Part shown: positions 1 to 11,285 of the stretch, one piece after another
Layout of the letters: every line of letters begins with the position of its first letter
Numbering within the stretch: position 1 is the first letter of the stretch
From: Lotus japonicus
Taxonomy: Eukaryota; Streptophyta; Magnoliopsida; Fabales; Fabaceae
NCBI RefSeq assembly: GCF_012489685.1
Contig: NC_080046.1
Location: forward strand, 23,329,038 to 23,393,037
Length of the DNA: 64,000 nucleotides
Direction: 5' to 3'
Notes under the pieces: generated by a model
Seen by the model: only the letters and a program-made list of their open reading frames with translations
Database searches by the model: none
Told to the model about the DNA's origin: nothing
Translations under genes and position numbers: made by a program

Positions 1-505
1 ACTTAGTTATTGAAATTATCATATAACTTCAAAATATAACTTAACATAAATGACATTTACTAACCTTCACCAAAATCGGTACGCCTTCATCATTTAGTTA
101 AGTACGTTATCCTCGCATTTTACCGTACATAATAAAATACTCTTGAGTGAATCTCTTTAAATGTTGTAAAGTTTAAACTTAGTCAACTACTTTGGAATCA
201 TAAGGCCTTTGTGTACATAACCTAGTCAAATTTTTCATTTTTGACATAGTTATTCATGGAAATCAAAGTCAAAATATTTGATTTCATTAGTATGCTCGTG
301 TGGAGACTTGTGCTTAGTTTGGACAAGCTTAAATCCAATTTAAGACTGTGCTTATGAATTCGTGGTCGAATGCTCTTGTTTTAAGAGACTTACTTTCTTC
401 TCAATTGTCTGACGTCGCCCAATTGATAGACCTTAGTTGATAAGTTTCCGCTATGGGTAAAAGGAATAAGTAAAATGATACGCCCTTGATCATTTTAAAA
501 AGGTT

Positions 506-620
506 ATGCCTCGTTAAAAACTCTCCCGCCTGGGGTAGAGAAAAGAGTGCATACCTGTTATTCATTAATAATTGATGCCTCGTTAAAAACTCTCCCGCCT
601 GGGGTAGAGAAAAGAGTGCA
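506..620 (-). repeat. Short tandem duplication in the Tat element 3' region
   Basis: A block of about 47 bp containing CTCCCGCCTGGGGTAGAG occurs twice, at about 506-552 and 574-620, with a 21 bp spacer between (period about 68 bp). It lies downstream of the integrase reading frame in the non-coding part of the Tat element. Both copies are essentially identical, so the duplication is recent relative to the coding decay. No function is evident. Confidence 0.8.
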
Positions 621-888
621 TCAAATTTAGTCTTACACAACAAACATAGTCTTAAACGATACAACCAACAAACGTAGACTTCAACACACACAAACTGAAA
701 CAACGAAACAAGGTCTTGGACAAACATACACTGAACCAAACTGTACAACACAAAACAAACTGAACGAACCACCATGCACTTCAACTGTAATAGTAACGGA
801 GATGCTGTGCATTCCAAGCCCTTGGGACCCTTCGCCCCGATAACTCCTCCAAATGATACGCCCCTTGACCAAGCTCTCGCAGAATCCT

Positions 889-1605
889 GTAAGGTCCTTC
901 CCAATTAGGTGATAACTTCGAATCATCAGGCCCCTTCGCCTTCCTACGCAGAACCAAATCTCCAATTCATTTGTCGCGGAACCACTCTAGAATTGTATCG
1001 CCTTTCCGACCTCTGTTTTACCATTGCTTGCCTCAAACCAACTTCTGCTTGCGTTTCCTCTGCTAAATTGAGATCAACCAATCTATTCAAGTCGTTCTGC
1101 TCTTCATTATAAGTTGTCACCCTGAAAGTTACATCTTGCAATTCTGCTGGGATCATAGCATCTACCCCGTAAGTCAACTTAAAAGGCGATTCGCCAGTAG
1201 TTGACTGAGGAGTAGTATTGTACGCCCAAATGATTGTGATTAACTCTTCTGCCCACAATCCTTTAGCTTCGCCTAGACGCTTTTTAATTCCATTGAGAAT
1301 GACTTTATTCGCTGACTCTACTTTACCATTTGTCTGAGGATGCTCAACTGAGGCGAAGCGCATCTCAATTCCCATTTCTGCACAAAAATCCTTCGCACTC
1401 CTGCTAGCGAACTGTGTGCCATTGTCTAAGACGATAGTTGCTGGAACGCCAAATCTGCAAATCAATTTTCTCCAATAAAACTTTTTGACTTTCTCTGCTG
1501 TTATTTTCGCCATTGATTCCGCCTCAATCCACTTAGTAAAATAGTCTATCGCAACCAAAATAAATTTGATCTGAGAACCTGCTGGAGTGAACGGTCCCAG
1601 AATAT
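889..1605 (-). pseudogene. Tat integrase core and C-terminal region, decayed
   Basis: The longest open piece is 944-1558 (204 residues) and holds the integrase catalytic core that joins retroelement cDNA to host DNA. Visible motifs are DYFTKWIEAE, the second catalytic Asp in LDNGTQF and the catalytic Glu in HPQTNGKVESAN; the stretch INWRF-like to the left of 944 continues, in another frame, into a WEGPYRI-type C-terminal motif near 889-910. The frame extends upstream to about 1605 (GPFTPAGSQ), where a short deletion and frameshift separate it from the zinc-finger part and damage the region of the first catalytic Asp. It is therefore not a working integrase. Confidence 0.8.
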
Positions 1606-2236
1606 CATTGAGCTAAGAGTTTCAGGCGGTGCCTTATGTAAATCTGCATAAATTTGACATTTATCACACTTCTTCACATATTCCATACAGTCCCCTCGTA
1701 AAGTTGGCCAATAGAACCCTGCTCTGAGCACTTTCGCCGCCAAAGATCTGCCCCCCACATGACTTGCACACACACCTTCATGGACCTCAAACATGATTCT
1801 TTCCGCCTCATCTTTAGATACACATCTCAATAAAGGCACTCCAATCCCTCTTCTGTACAATTGATCCCCCAGCAATGTGTAACGACTTGACTCACGAATT
1901 TGATCCTTAGAAAATGTCAACACATCTGAGCCCTCTGCCTCCAAACACTTTTTTATACGCCCCATCCAATCTGATTCTTCTAAAGTTAACACCATCATTG
2001 TCTCATCCTCTTTGATACTCGGGCTGCTTAAAACTTCCTGGATGACTGACTTATTGTTCCCCGGCTTCTTGGTGCTTGCTAACTTTGAAAGAATATCCGC
2101 CCTTGTATTTTCCTCCTGCGGAACATAATTGACCTGCACTGCGCCTATCTGCTTTATCAATCCCTGAGCTTTCAATAAATACTTAGCCAGCTGTGCATCC
2201 CTCGCCTGATATTCACCCTGAATTTGCCTGGAAACT
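1606..2236 (-). pseudogene. Tat RNase H C-terminus and integrase H2C2 zinc finger, truncated
   Basis: Reading on minus from 2236, the peptide begins inside the end of RNase H (GEYQARDAQLAKYL, then NTRADILSKLAS) and continues into the integrase H2C2 zinc-binding domain (HEGVCASHVGG, then CMEYVKKCDKCQ). Everything 5' of this, including the reverse transcriptase, is missing: bases upstream of about 2237 belong to a different element, the truncated LTR at 2237-4984. The first in-frame residues of the longer open frame (to 2283) are LTR sequence, not Tat. Fragment only. Confidence 0.8.
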
Positions 2237-4984
2237 AAGTTTATCAAATAGCAACCACACTCATCAACTAAGTCAGTATGCATGTTGCGTGATATGTATG
2301 CAGGTTAACCCAGTCAACCAATATGCAATCCGGAAACGGATGGGCATCAAAACGGATCAATCCTAGCACCAGCAACGGTGGGACCATTTCTGCCCGCGTG
2401 CCTCTTACACCAAGCAAAGGTATGGACAACAACGAGTCAATCCTAGCACCAGCAACGGTGGGACCATTTCCGCTCGCGTGCCTCTGGGATGGACATCAAC
2501 GGATCAATCCTAGCACCAGCAACGGTGGGACCATTTCCGCCCGCGTGTCTCTGGGATGGACATCAACGGATCAATCCTAGCACCAGCAACGGTGGGACCA
2601 TTTCCGCCCGCGTGCCTCTGGGATGGACATCAACGGATCAATCCTAGCACCAGCAACGGTGGGACCATTTCCGCCCGCGTGTCTCTTACACCAAACCAAG
2701 GTAGCCAGATCAGCCGTAACCCGTAGGTCTGCCATTTCGGTCTGCTACAAGAGACGTCTACAAACGCTCTTTCCAAACTATGATTTTCATCCAAAGCCTC
2801 CTTTCGAGATTATTACCCTTACTTAAAGATTTAGAGGTTGTTTAATGTCTTATGAATTTTCTTTTCAAAATAATATCCTTTTTAGTCTTATCGCAATTCC
2901 TATAAGTTCTCGGGATCTTCGAATCCCCAAATGACTCTAGAGAATGTCTCGATCCATAAACCCTATACAAGGCCCGAACCTCGTTCGTCCTATCAAACTT
3001 TCTCAAAACTCTCAAAATAAAATCGGCATGACCTGCCCGCTATTCTCACCATTCAGAATCTCAGATTTTCAGTGTAAAGCATATTTAAATCATCACAATC
3101 AACAACATGTCATATATCGATAAATCGCGTCATAAACACTTAGCACTTAGCATATAAAGCATGCACCACACATCCTAGATTACCCACATAGCACATAGCA
3201 TGTAAGTCAATCTTCAAAAACATTCAGTAGATGAATCATCTACATTGTCAGCCGAAGCCTCAGAAAACATTTTCAATCACACACAATCTCAGTGCATAAA
3301 CAGTAAACAATGTCGAAATATCGACCCTAAGCATTAACTAGAGATTCAGTGAGAAGCCCTCACCTGAAGGTTCTCCAGCAAAAACTTCAAACTCTTCTTC
3401 ACAAGCAAGGTGTTGATCCTCAGGAAATTCCTCAAAATCACCTTTAGAACAAAACCACAAAAAATCAATCAGAATCTATCGGAAACTAAGCTATCGATAC
3501 TTACTAAGGTTACTCGAAGTAATCTATACTCTAAGGTACGATAAACTAGCGCGAAAAGACAAGTTTTCGGAAAAGGAAATTTCCTCCTCCCCCCCTTATA
3601 GCTCTCGGCCACTATAGGTAATTGTAGGGTTCGATTTTTCTTGGATCAAACTTGGTTCCTATGCTTTCATAAGCCGTAACTAAGGGTATTCTGAACTCGG
3701 AAAAATTATCGGATCAAAAACTGTCGCAGGGGTATTTTGGTCATGATTTTTAACTTAGGATTTTCAAAACTGAAATCCCAAAAATAAAATTTTGCAGGGA
3801 CGTCACCAACGACGTTTATGACAACTAATCCTACTAGCACTAAGCTAAGGCGATAGTTTTCAGCCTAGAGGTTGGAACTTTACTCAAAAACTACATAAAA
3901 TGGGTATTTTAGGTTCAAATTGATTCCGGCGGAATTCCGGCGACATAACGGAAAATCTAATCCGGCAGAAGTGATCTTGGGCATACATAGAAGAGGTTTA
4001 GAATCAGAAATGAAAGATTCAAGATAGTTTTGCAAAAACCCATAAACTATCCGCTCAGAAAACTCTACAGAAAAGCTATGGAAATAGCGATCGGAGGTAA
4101 GGATTAGCGACTATACCTCGAAACCTTGAAGTAGCAACTGATTGATCGACGATCAAGCAAACGATGAAGAAAAACTCTTCTTCCTTCTTCCTTGTTCTTG
4201 GCCGCGGTTTAGAGGAGAGAAAATGGAGGAAAATTGTGTTTTTTCTTCCTTTATTTGCTATATATAGAAGGTGGAAATTCGCGGGAAAATGAAAGTTTCG
4301 CGAATCCGATTTTTCCGGCGTCATTCTCCATGAATTGTAAGATAGGTTTTGGCAAAGGAATTCCTAAGCTAAGAAGATGTCTCCTTGTATTTTTGGCAAC
4401 TAATGCAAAGTCGGTGCAAAGTCGGTGTAAAACTATTTTACCCGATAAGTTGCTTTTTGCATCGAATGTCGGAATGGAAAACTTCCTTCGGAAGAAAGAT
4501 TGAAATCATCAAGAGAAATAGGTGTACGCGTGTAGAATATCCATTTGAAGCTCTGAATAGATAAAGTCTTCATTGTCGAGAAATTCTAGGGTTTTGAAAT
4601 ACCAGGGTTTCGGTTTCGGCAAACTTCCGATGATTGGAATCGGACGTTCGTAGATCCTAGAGTTTCGCCTCGAAATGATTGTGATATATGGAAAAAGAGA
4701 AGTTCTAACATTTCTCTGAAGATTTTTGGAATTAACTGCCAGCGTGCCTAAAAGTGAAAATTAGCTATATACTAGGGTTTCTAACCTAGGTTTAAGCGTA
4801 TAACGATCGTGCTATAACTTTTATCGACTTCGATACGATCCTTTGACTTTTCCTGAACTTCCTCCTTCATAAATTTATTTCATTTAATAAACTTTCGTTC
4901 AGGTTTCCCTTCACATTACATCAACCCTAATCGTGAATAAGAAGTTTATTCACTTAGCATGAACTTAAAAACTCGGGCCTTACA
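2237..4984 (-). mobile_element. Truncated 3' LTR of nested chromodomain Ty3/gypsy element
   Basis: This matches the right-hand LTR at 7412-11285 with an offset of 6301 bases through 2775-4984; I count five base differences by eye in about 2.2 kb. On minus it starts with TGTAAGGCCC at 4984 and lacks the last 840 bases of the right-hand LTR, being cut at about 2237 where Tat sequence begins. It also lacks about 417 bases present at 8653-9069 of its partner. Open frames inside it (for example 4076-4324) are LTR sequence in both copies and I do not regard them as genes. Confidence 0.9.
2357..2690 (-). repeat. Minisatellite in the left LTR, five units of about 66 bp
   Basis: Five units sharing the core AATCCTAGCACCAGCAACGG and ACCATTTCCGCCCGCGTG begin near 2357, 2427, 2501, 2567 and 2635. 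The partner LTR has three units (8369-8570). Units 3 to 5 are nearly identical, indicating recent expansion by two units. A small inverted repeat CACC/GGTG is present in each unit. Confidence 0.9.
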
Positions 4985-5020
4985 TTACTACCCTCCAAAA
5001 AGAAAGTTTCGTCCTCGAAA
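4985..5020 (-). promoter_or_regulatory. Polypurine tract of the nested element
   Basis: On minus the sequence immediately before the 3' LTR start reads TTTCTTTTTGGAGGGTAG, then TAA, then the LTR start TGTAAGG. A purine-rich GGAGGG tract at this position is the usual plus-strand primer site in Ty3/gypsy chromoviruses. The same arrangement is present on plus before the LTR at 47291. Confidence 0.75.
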
Positions 5021-5028
5021 CTTAGGGT

Positions 5029-5395
5029 TCAGTAAAAGCTCTGACTATTGTTCTTGATCTTTTCCTCTAACTCCCATATGGCATCGTCTGTGTCTTTGTT
5101 CCAAATAACTCTTACTAAAGCACTCTGCTTTCCCTTCAATTGTTTCACTCTTCTAGTCCCAATGTTGACCAACGGCGTCTCAAAAGACATATCATCTTCC
5201 AACTCTATGTTGTCCGGTTCGACCACTTGCATCGGGTCTCCGTTGGAAATAATATTCGTTGGCATTCGTGCAATCGCACAACCTTAACCACTTGCTCCAT
5301 TGCTTTTGTTCGTCCAAATTACTGATTAGTAGCTCGGTACTTCTCTGTGTTCCGGAGTGAATGCTCAACTTGTCCTCGTGATGTTCACTCATGAT
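5029..5395 (-). pseudogene. Integrase and chromodomain remnant of the nested element
   Basis: The frame ending at 5029 (78 residues from 5265) has the character of a chromovirus integrase C-terminus with chromodomain: VVEPDNIEL, RRVKQLKGKQ, then RVIWNKDTDDAIWELEEKIK before the stop. In an overlapping frame upstream (5392) the motif MSEHHEDKLSIHSG resembles the integrase zinc-finger region, so the whole catalytic core between the two has been deleted. Chromodomains guide integration to certain chromatin in this retroelement group. With protease, reverse transcriptase, RNase H and integrase core gone, this copy is non-autonomous. Confidence 0.75.
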
Positions 5396-6006
5396 CCAAA
5401 CTCAACTCGGTCGCTTGATAACTCCTAGTCGAACTATTGCCTTGGAATCTAATAGTCCATTAACGTTACTTCTAACTTCGTGATCATCATCACTCGCACC
5501 ATGAAATCAATCTTCTACTTAGTCACCATTCAAGTCTAAAACTCGACTTGAGTCTTAATACCTCGTGCATGACAAGACTCATCTCCTTAATCATCCATTC
5601 ATTGACCACTCATCAGCTAATCATCTTCTTAATATCCAATAATCCATTATTGTCGTCTTCGTCCTCAAAACATTCCTCACTCAAACCAATTTCGACTTAT
5701 TGAAATCCTAAACACTTCACACAGATCAAGACTTAACCTCTAGAGGTTCAAACCATAACTATACCTCAAGGGACTTAACCAGTCATTTCGTCATCTCACC
5801 CTTCAACTTACTGTCATACAGCTCAATAGCATGTGTCGGCTCCACAATATACTTCCGTTTAAACGTATCGGTGGAAGACTACTTCCTAGGCTTAGCATGT
5901 TATCCTAAACCTCGTGTACTTCTATAGTTAAAATACGAGCAATAACTGAGTAAAGTCTTAATAGGTGTACTAACTATAAGGTTAAAGCTCAGACAGTATA
6001 TGTAAG
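5396..6006. other. Internal non-coding region of nested element
   Basis: About 610 bases between the gag frame and the integrase remnant. I see many stop codons in all frames and no protease or reverse transcriptase motif. In an intact element this is where protease, reverse transcriptase and RNase H would lie, so a large internal deletion or replacement is inferred. Confidence 0.5.
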
Positions 6007-7197
6007 TTAGGTGTGTTTGCACACGCTACGAGAGAAATGGAACAATATTATACCGAAATAAGAAAGATTGGTTAGAAGGTTACCATCGTTCTTGCGCTCT
6101 CCTCTGACAAATCCTTCAGCTTTCTCACCGTCCATGGTGTAAACTCTTGCTTTAGCAGCAGAACGTTTTCCACGAGCAGTGTTCACGGTTGGCTCCGTCT
6201 TGGGTGCTCTGCACTGATCGGCATTATGCCCCATTCTGTTACAATTAAAGCATTTGGGCCTCTTGTCGGGACAAGCATTAGCATAGTGCCCCGGCTTCTC
6301 ACATCTGAAACAGGTCACCTCCCTGTTCAAAGTCCGATCTCCAGAACCGCCAGCAGTACCCGTCATGGGTCTGTAAGATCCTGAAGTAATCCCTCCTCCA
6401 GCAGGACGCTGATATGGTTTCCTGCTCTGAAACTTCCCCTTGTCTTGAAAATTTTGAGAACCTGATCTCATCGGCCCTCCAGTTCCAGCCCGGTTCAACC
6501 TCCGGTTCTTCATCAGCTCCACTTCCGTGGCTTTCTCCACCAATGATTGGAATCGCATGATTCCCAGTGGCCTCACTGAGTCCTCAATATCGGGCCTCAG
6601 TCCATTCACGAAGCGCTTGCACATGTAGCGCTCGTCAACATGATCATTAAAGAATTGGAAGTGCTTCGCCAAAGACTCCAGCTTCGAAGCAAATTCCGGT
6701 ACAGACATACCTCCCTGACGGAGTGTCAGAAACTGCGCCTCCCTCTCATCCCGGGCACTTGTTGGAAAATACTTTTCCAAGAATGCGGTCCGGAACGAGT
6801 CCCAGTTGATCTCTTCATGGTTGGCTTCCATGATTTCCCTGGTGCCCTTCCACCAGTATTCAGCATCTCCCAGCAGAAGATAAGTCGCCATGCCCACCTT
6901 GGCACCCTCTACAGTCTGCAGAACGCCGAAAATCTTCTCGATTTCCTGGATCCAGAGATCCGCTGCGTCTGGATTAGTACCACCAGAGAACTTTGGTGGG
7001 TTTTGCCTCCTGAAGTCATTGAGGCCTTTGTTCTGGTCCAGAGTTATTTCCCTCTGGCGCTGATGTTGTTCACGTGCTTCTTCAGTAGCACGCCTCATGG
7101 CATTATCGTTTGCCTGTGCTGTTACCGCTTGGGCTTGCGCTGTTACCGCTTGGGCCATAGTGGCCATCATCTCAGCTAGCTGATTAGTATTCACCAT
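6007..7197 (-). CDS. Gag polyprotein of chromodomain Ty3/gypsy element (Tekay-like)
   Basis: The gag protein forms the virus-like particle and binds the element RNA. The 396-residue frame has a retrotransposon-gag domain at about residues 60-220 (PPKFSGGTNPDAADLWIQEI, YFPTSARDEREAQFLTLRQG), followed by two CCHC zinc knuckles, CFRCEKPGHYANAC near residue 296 and CFNCNRMGHNADQC near 319. The start ATG at 7197 is about 200 bases downstream of the primer-binding site, as expected. The last 30 or so residues do not look like gag or protease, which fits loss of the downstream pol. The frame is otherwise open, so this copy could still make Gag; whether it is expressed is unknown. Confidence 0.85.
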   Translation of the reverse strand: MVNTNQLAEMMATMAQAVTAQAQAVTAQANDNAMRRATEEAREQHQRQREITLDQNKGLNDFRRQNPPKFSGGTNPDAADLWIQEIEKIFGVLQTVEGAKVGMATYLLLGDAEYWWKGTREIMEANHEEINWDSFRTAFLEKYFPTSARDEREAQFLTLRQGGMSVPEFASKLESLAKHFQFFNDHVDERYMCKRFVNGLRPDIEDSVRPLGIMRFQSLVEKATEVELMKNRRLNRAGTGGPMRSGSQNFQDKGKFQSRKPYQRPAGGGITSGSYRPMTGTAGGSGDRTLNREVTCFRCEKPGHYANACPDKRPKCFNCNRMGHNADQCRAPKTEPTVNTARGKRSAAKARVYTMDGEKAEGFVRGERKNDGNLLTNLSYFGIILFHFSRSVCKHT

Positions 7198-7396
7198 GTT
7201 CTGTTAAGTTAAACAAACAGTTAGTACTCATCATAAGATAGCATCTAGTATAACTATACAATATGAGTAAGCAATAACTTCAATCAATTTTTAAGCGAAA
7301 AATCGCTTGCAGACAATCAATTTTTCACCCTTTGCAGAGTCACACCACCTAGCACAGAAGACCTATTCCCCAACAACTCCCGAAAGACTCGACCGT

Positions 7397-7408
7397 GCTC
7401 TGATACCA
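7397..7408 (-). promoter_or_regulatory. Primer-binding site (initiator Met tRNA type)
   Basis: The minus strand reads TGGTATCAGAGC, the classic complement of the plant initiator methionine tRNA 3' end, three bases inside the end of the 5' LTR. It fixes the orientation of the nested element as minus and the inner LTR boundary as 7412. Confidence 0.9.
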
Positions 7409-8368
7409 CAATGTAACACCCCGATTTCGGTGGCGTCACTTTAGTAACCAAAAGTAAACTTAATGCGGAAAAACGTGAATATTTTTTCAACCTCCTGATA
7501 ATAACTAAGACGAGACTGAATTAAATAAAACCCAACAATAACAAAATCAGAACTAATATATAATACATAAACAGCCCCCGCTGTAGTACTAACCTCGTCA
7601 CGAGTAAACCTCCAGTGACGGAAAGAAAAGTGTAGCGCCCGAAGGCAATATGTACAGACTGAAAATAAAGGTGAAGTGTCCGCAACACCATCCCTCAAAA
7701 CTGAAAATCAGCTGGCCCATCGGCCTGAAGCAAGACCTCCTAAGTCCAACCAACTCTCTGTGATTCCTGTTAAGAAACCACACAAAAGCTATAGGTGGGA
7801 AGCTACCCTGTCCCAAAAGAAACAGATGATGTTCAGAGCTAAGACTCTACTCCTACACTAATCCCATCTTGAGGAGCTCACACCAGCACCAGAACCTACA
7901 TGCTAGCATGATCGTCGTCCGAATTCGAAATCCAGAACGACCTAGTCAATGTACACCATCCGTCATCCTCTCGCTACCGCGACGCGCTCCTGTTCCAGCA
8001 TCCCAACCTAGTTTCCCCCGAAGGGTAAACCATGGTGAACCAGTCCGCAATACTCATCTGACAAAAGGCGTTGTCCGCCAAAACACACACAGAAGACGCG
8101 AGGGTCAACTCTAAAGAACTATGTAGATAATAAACCCAATAGGTACAAATAATATATAGCCACTTAGGCTTATAACTAGAGATATCATTCCTAGGGTTGC
8201 ATGTTCCACCAAATCATAATGACAATAATAACATTTAGCATGTTCCAAGTAAGTTTATCAAATAGCAACCACACTCATCAACTAAGTCAGTATGCATGTT
8301 GCGTGATATGTATGCAGGTTAACCCAGTCAACCAATATGCAATCCGGAAACGGATGGGCATCAAAACG

Positions 8369-8570
8369 GATCAATCCTAGCACCAGCAACGGTGGGACCA
8401 TTTCTGCCCGCGTGCCTCTTACACCAAGCAAAGGTATGGACAACAACGAGTCAATCCTAGCACCAGCAACGGTGGGACCATTTCCGCTCGCGTGCCTCTG
8501 GGATGGACATCAACGGATCAATCCTAGCACCAGCAACGGTGGGACCATTTCCGCCCGCGTGTCTCTTACA
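8369..8570 (-). repeat. Minisatellite in the right LTR, three units
   Basis: Three units with the core AATCCTAGCACCAGCAACGG begin near 8369, 8448 and 8515. The homologous array in the left LTR has five units. Both arrays were identical when the element inserted, so the change happened since insertion. Confidence 0.9.
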
Positions 8571-8937
8571 CCAAACCAAGGTAGCCAGATCAGCCGTAAC
8601 CCGTAGGTCTGCCATTTCGGTCTGCTACAAGAGACGTCTACAAACGCTCTTTCACGGCATTCCGGGTCTTATGACCATTTTGGAAACCGACGAGGTCCAG
8701 AGTACGTCCTGTGTTAATACCTCATTAATGTTGCATGTATGCAAAATGATTAGTCAAACAACGTCTCCGTCCTCACTCGACACGTCGCCACGTGTTCTAG
8801 GGAAGTTAAAGTCTCTAAAAGCTTACCCTAAGGTAAAGTCGATTCTGCGACAAAAGACACACTTCACAACACACATCGCTGCTCCAACAGCACAAGAGTA
8901 TCACATACTCGGGAACTAACGGTTCCCCGGACTTATC

Positions 8938-9040
8938 CCCAGGATAGCCCAACAACATCGCTGCGCCAACAGCACAACAACCAACGCTGCTCCAACAGCA
9001 CAACAACCAACGCTGCTCCAACAGCACAACAACAACAGAC
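8938..9040 (-). repeat. Short tandem repeat (about 26 bp units) in the right LTR
   Basis: Three to four units of the type CAACGCTGCTCCAACAGCAC occur in tandem. An additional half unit lies at about 8878-8896. The array falls inside the 417-base block absent from the left LTR. Confidence 0.75.
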
Positions 9041-11285
9041 TCAACACTTGGATCCGACGACACTTCTCGTTTTCCAAACTATGATTTTCATCCAAAGCCT
9101 CCTTTCGAGATTATTACCCTTACTTAAAGATTTAGAGGTTGTTTAATGTCTTATGAATTTTCTTTTCAAAATAATATCCTTTTTAGTCTTATCGCAATTC
9201 CTATAAGTTCTCGGGATCTTCGAATCCCCAAATGACTCCAGAGAATGTCTCGATCCATAAACCCTATACAAGGCCCGAACCTCGTTCGTCCTATCAAACT
9301 TTCTCAAAACTCTCAAAATAAAATCGGCATGACCTGCCCGCTATTCTCACCATTCAGAATCTCAGATTTTCAGTGTAAAGCATATTTAAATCATCACAAT
9401 CAACAACATGTCATATATCGATAAATCGCGTCATAAACACTTAGCACTTAGCATATAAAGCATGCACCACACATCCTAGATTACCCACATAGCACATAGC
9501 ATGTAAGTCAATCTTCAAAAACATTCAGTAGATGAATCATCTACATTGTCAGCCGAAGCCTCAGAAAACATTTTCAATCACACACAATCTCAGTGCATAA
9601 ACAGTAAACAATGTCGAAATATCGACCCTAAGCATTAACTAGAGATTCAGTGAGAAGCCCTCACCTGAAGGTTCTCCAGCAAAAACTTCAAACTCTTCTT
9701 CACAAGCAAGGTGTTGATCCTCAGGAAATTCCTCAAAATCACCTTTAGAACAAAACCACAAAAAATCAATCAGAATCTATCGGAAACTAAGCTATCGATA
9801 CTTACTAAGGTTACTCGAAGTAATCTATACTCTAAGGTACGATAAACTAGCGCGAAAAGACAAGTTTTCGGAAAAGGAAATTTCCTCCTCCCCCCCTTAT
9901 AGCTCTCGGCCACTATAGGTAATTGTAGGGTTCGATTTTTCTTCGATCAAACTTGGTTCCTATGCTTTCATAAGCCGTAACTAAGGGTATTCTGAACTCG
10001 GAAAAATTATCGGATCAAAAACTGTCGCAGGGGTATTTTGGTCATGATTTTTAACTTAGGATTTTCAAAACTGAAATCCCAAAAATAAAATTTTGCAGGG
10101 ACGTCACCAACGACGTTTATGACAACTAATCCTACTAGCACTAAGCTAAGGCGATAGTTTTCAGCCTAGAGGTTGGAACTTTACTCAAAAACTACATAAA
10201 ATGGGTATTTTAGGTTCAAATTGATTCCGGCGGAATTCCGGCGACATAACGGAAAATCTAATCCGGCAGAAGTGATCTTGGGCATACATAGAAGAGGTTT
10301 AGAATCAGAAATGAAAGATTCAGGATAGTTTTGCAAAAACCCATAAACTATCCGCTCAGAAAACTCTACAGAAAAGCTATGGAAAAAGCGATCGGAGGTA
10401 AGGATTAGCGACTATACCTCGAAACCTTGAAGTAGCAACTGATTGATCGACGATCAAGCAAACGATGAAGAAAAACTCTTCTTCCTTCTTCCTTGTTCTT
10501 GGCCGCGGTTTAGAGGAGAGAAAATGGAGGAAAATTGTGTTTTTTCTTCCTTTATTTGCTATATATAGAAGGTGGAAATTCGCGGGAAAATGAAAGTTTC
10601 GCGAATCCGATTTTTCCGGCGTCATTCTCCATGAATTGTAAGATAGGTTTTGGCAAAGGAATTCCTAAGCTAAGAAGATGTCTCCTTGTATTTTTGGCAA
10701 CTAATGCAAAGTCGGTGCAAAGTCGGTGTAAAACTATTTTACCCGATAAGTTGCTTTTTGCATCGAATGTCGGAATGGAAAACTTCCTTCGGAAGAAAGA
10801 TTGAAATCATCAAGAGAAATAGGTGTACGCGTGTAGAATATCCATTTGAAGCTCTGAATAGATAAAGTCTTCATTGTCGAGAAATTCTAGGGTTTTGAAA
10901 TACCAGGGTTTCGGTTTCGGCAAACTTCCGATGATTGGAATCGGACGTTCGTAGATCCTAGAGTTTCGCCTCGAAATGATTGTGATATATGGAAAAAGAG
11001 AAGTTCTAACATTTCTCTGAAGATTTTTGGAATTAACTGCCAGCGTGCCTAAAAGTGAAAATTAGCTATATACTAGGGTTTCTGACCTAGGTTTAAGCGT
11101 ATAACGATCGTGCTATAACTTTTATCGACTTCGATACGATCCTTTGACTTTTCCTGAACTTCCTCCTTCATAAATTTATTTCATTTAATAAACTTTCGTT
11201 CAGGTTTCCCTTCACATTACATCAACCCTAATCGTGAATAAGAAGTTTATTCACTTAGCATGAACTTAAAAACTCGGGCCTTACA

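Larger units (their letters stand above)
1..2236 (-). mobile_element. Tat-type Ty3/gypsy retrotransposon, 3' portion (RNase H end, integrase, 3' untranslated part)
   Basis: This is the downstream half of a minus-strand Ty3/gypsy element whose gag-protease half is at 11286-13468. The order of domains on the minus strand is end of RNase H, integrase zinc finger, integrase core, then a non-coding tail. The integrase reads like the plant Tat/Ogre group (DYFTKWIEAE, HPQTNGKVESAN). The reverse transcriptase and most of RNase H are absent at the junction with the nested element at about 2237. No 3' LTR boundary is visible before base 1, so the element runs off the window. Clade assignment rests on recalled motif similarity. 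Confidence 0.8.
7412..11285 (-). mobile_element. Complete 5' LTR of nested chromodomain element
   Basis: 3874 bases. On minus it starts TGTAAGGCCC at 11285 and ends GGGGTGTTACA at 7412, giving canonical TG...CA termini. It is inserted in the Tat pol frame: Tat sequence DLFAWSARDLPG stops at 11286. The LTR is very long for the family and includes minisatellites (8369-8570 and about 8938-9040) and hairpins at 8896-8928. Compared with the left LTR it keeps the 840 bases at 7412-8251 and the 417 bases at 8653-9069 that the left copy lacks. Confidence 0.92.

Noticed and set aside
4076..4503. Small open frames repeated at 10377-10804
   Set aside because: They are identical because they lie in the two LTRs; no conserved protein features, and the third LTR does not keep them.
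6640..7179. 179-residue open frame on plus
   Set aside because: Antisense of the gag frame, with no motif of its own.
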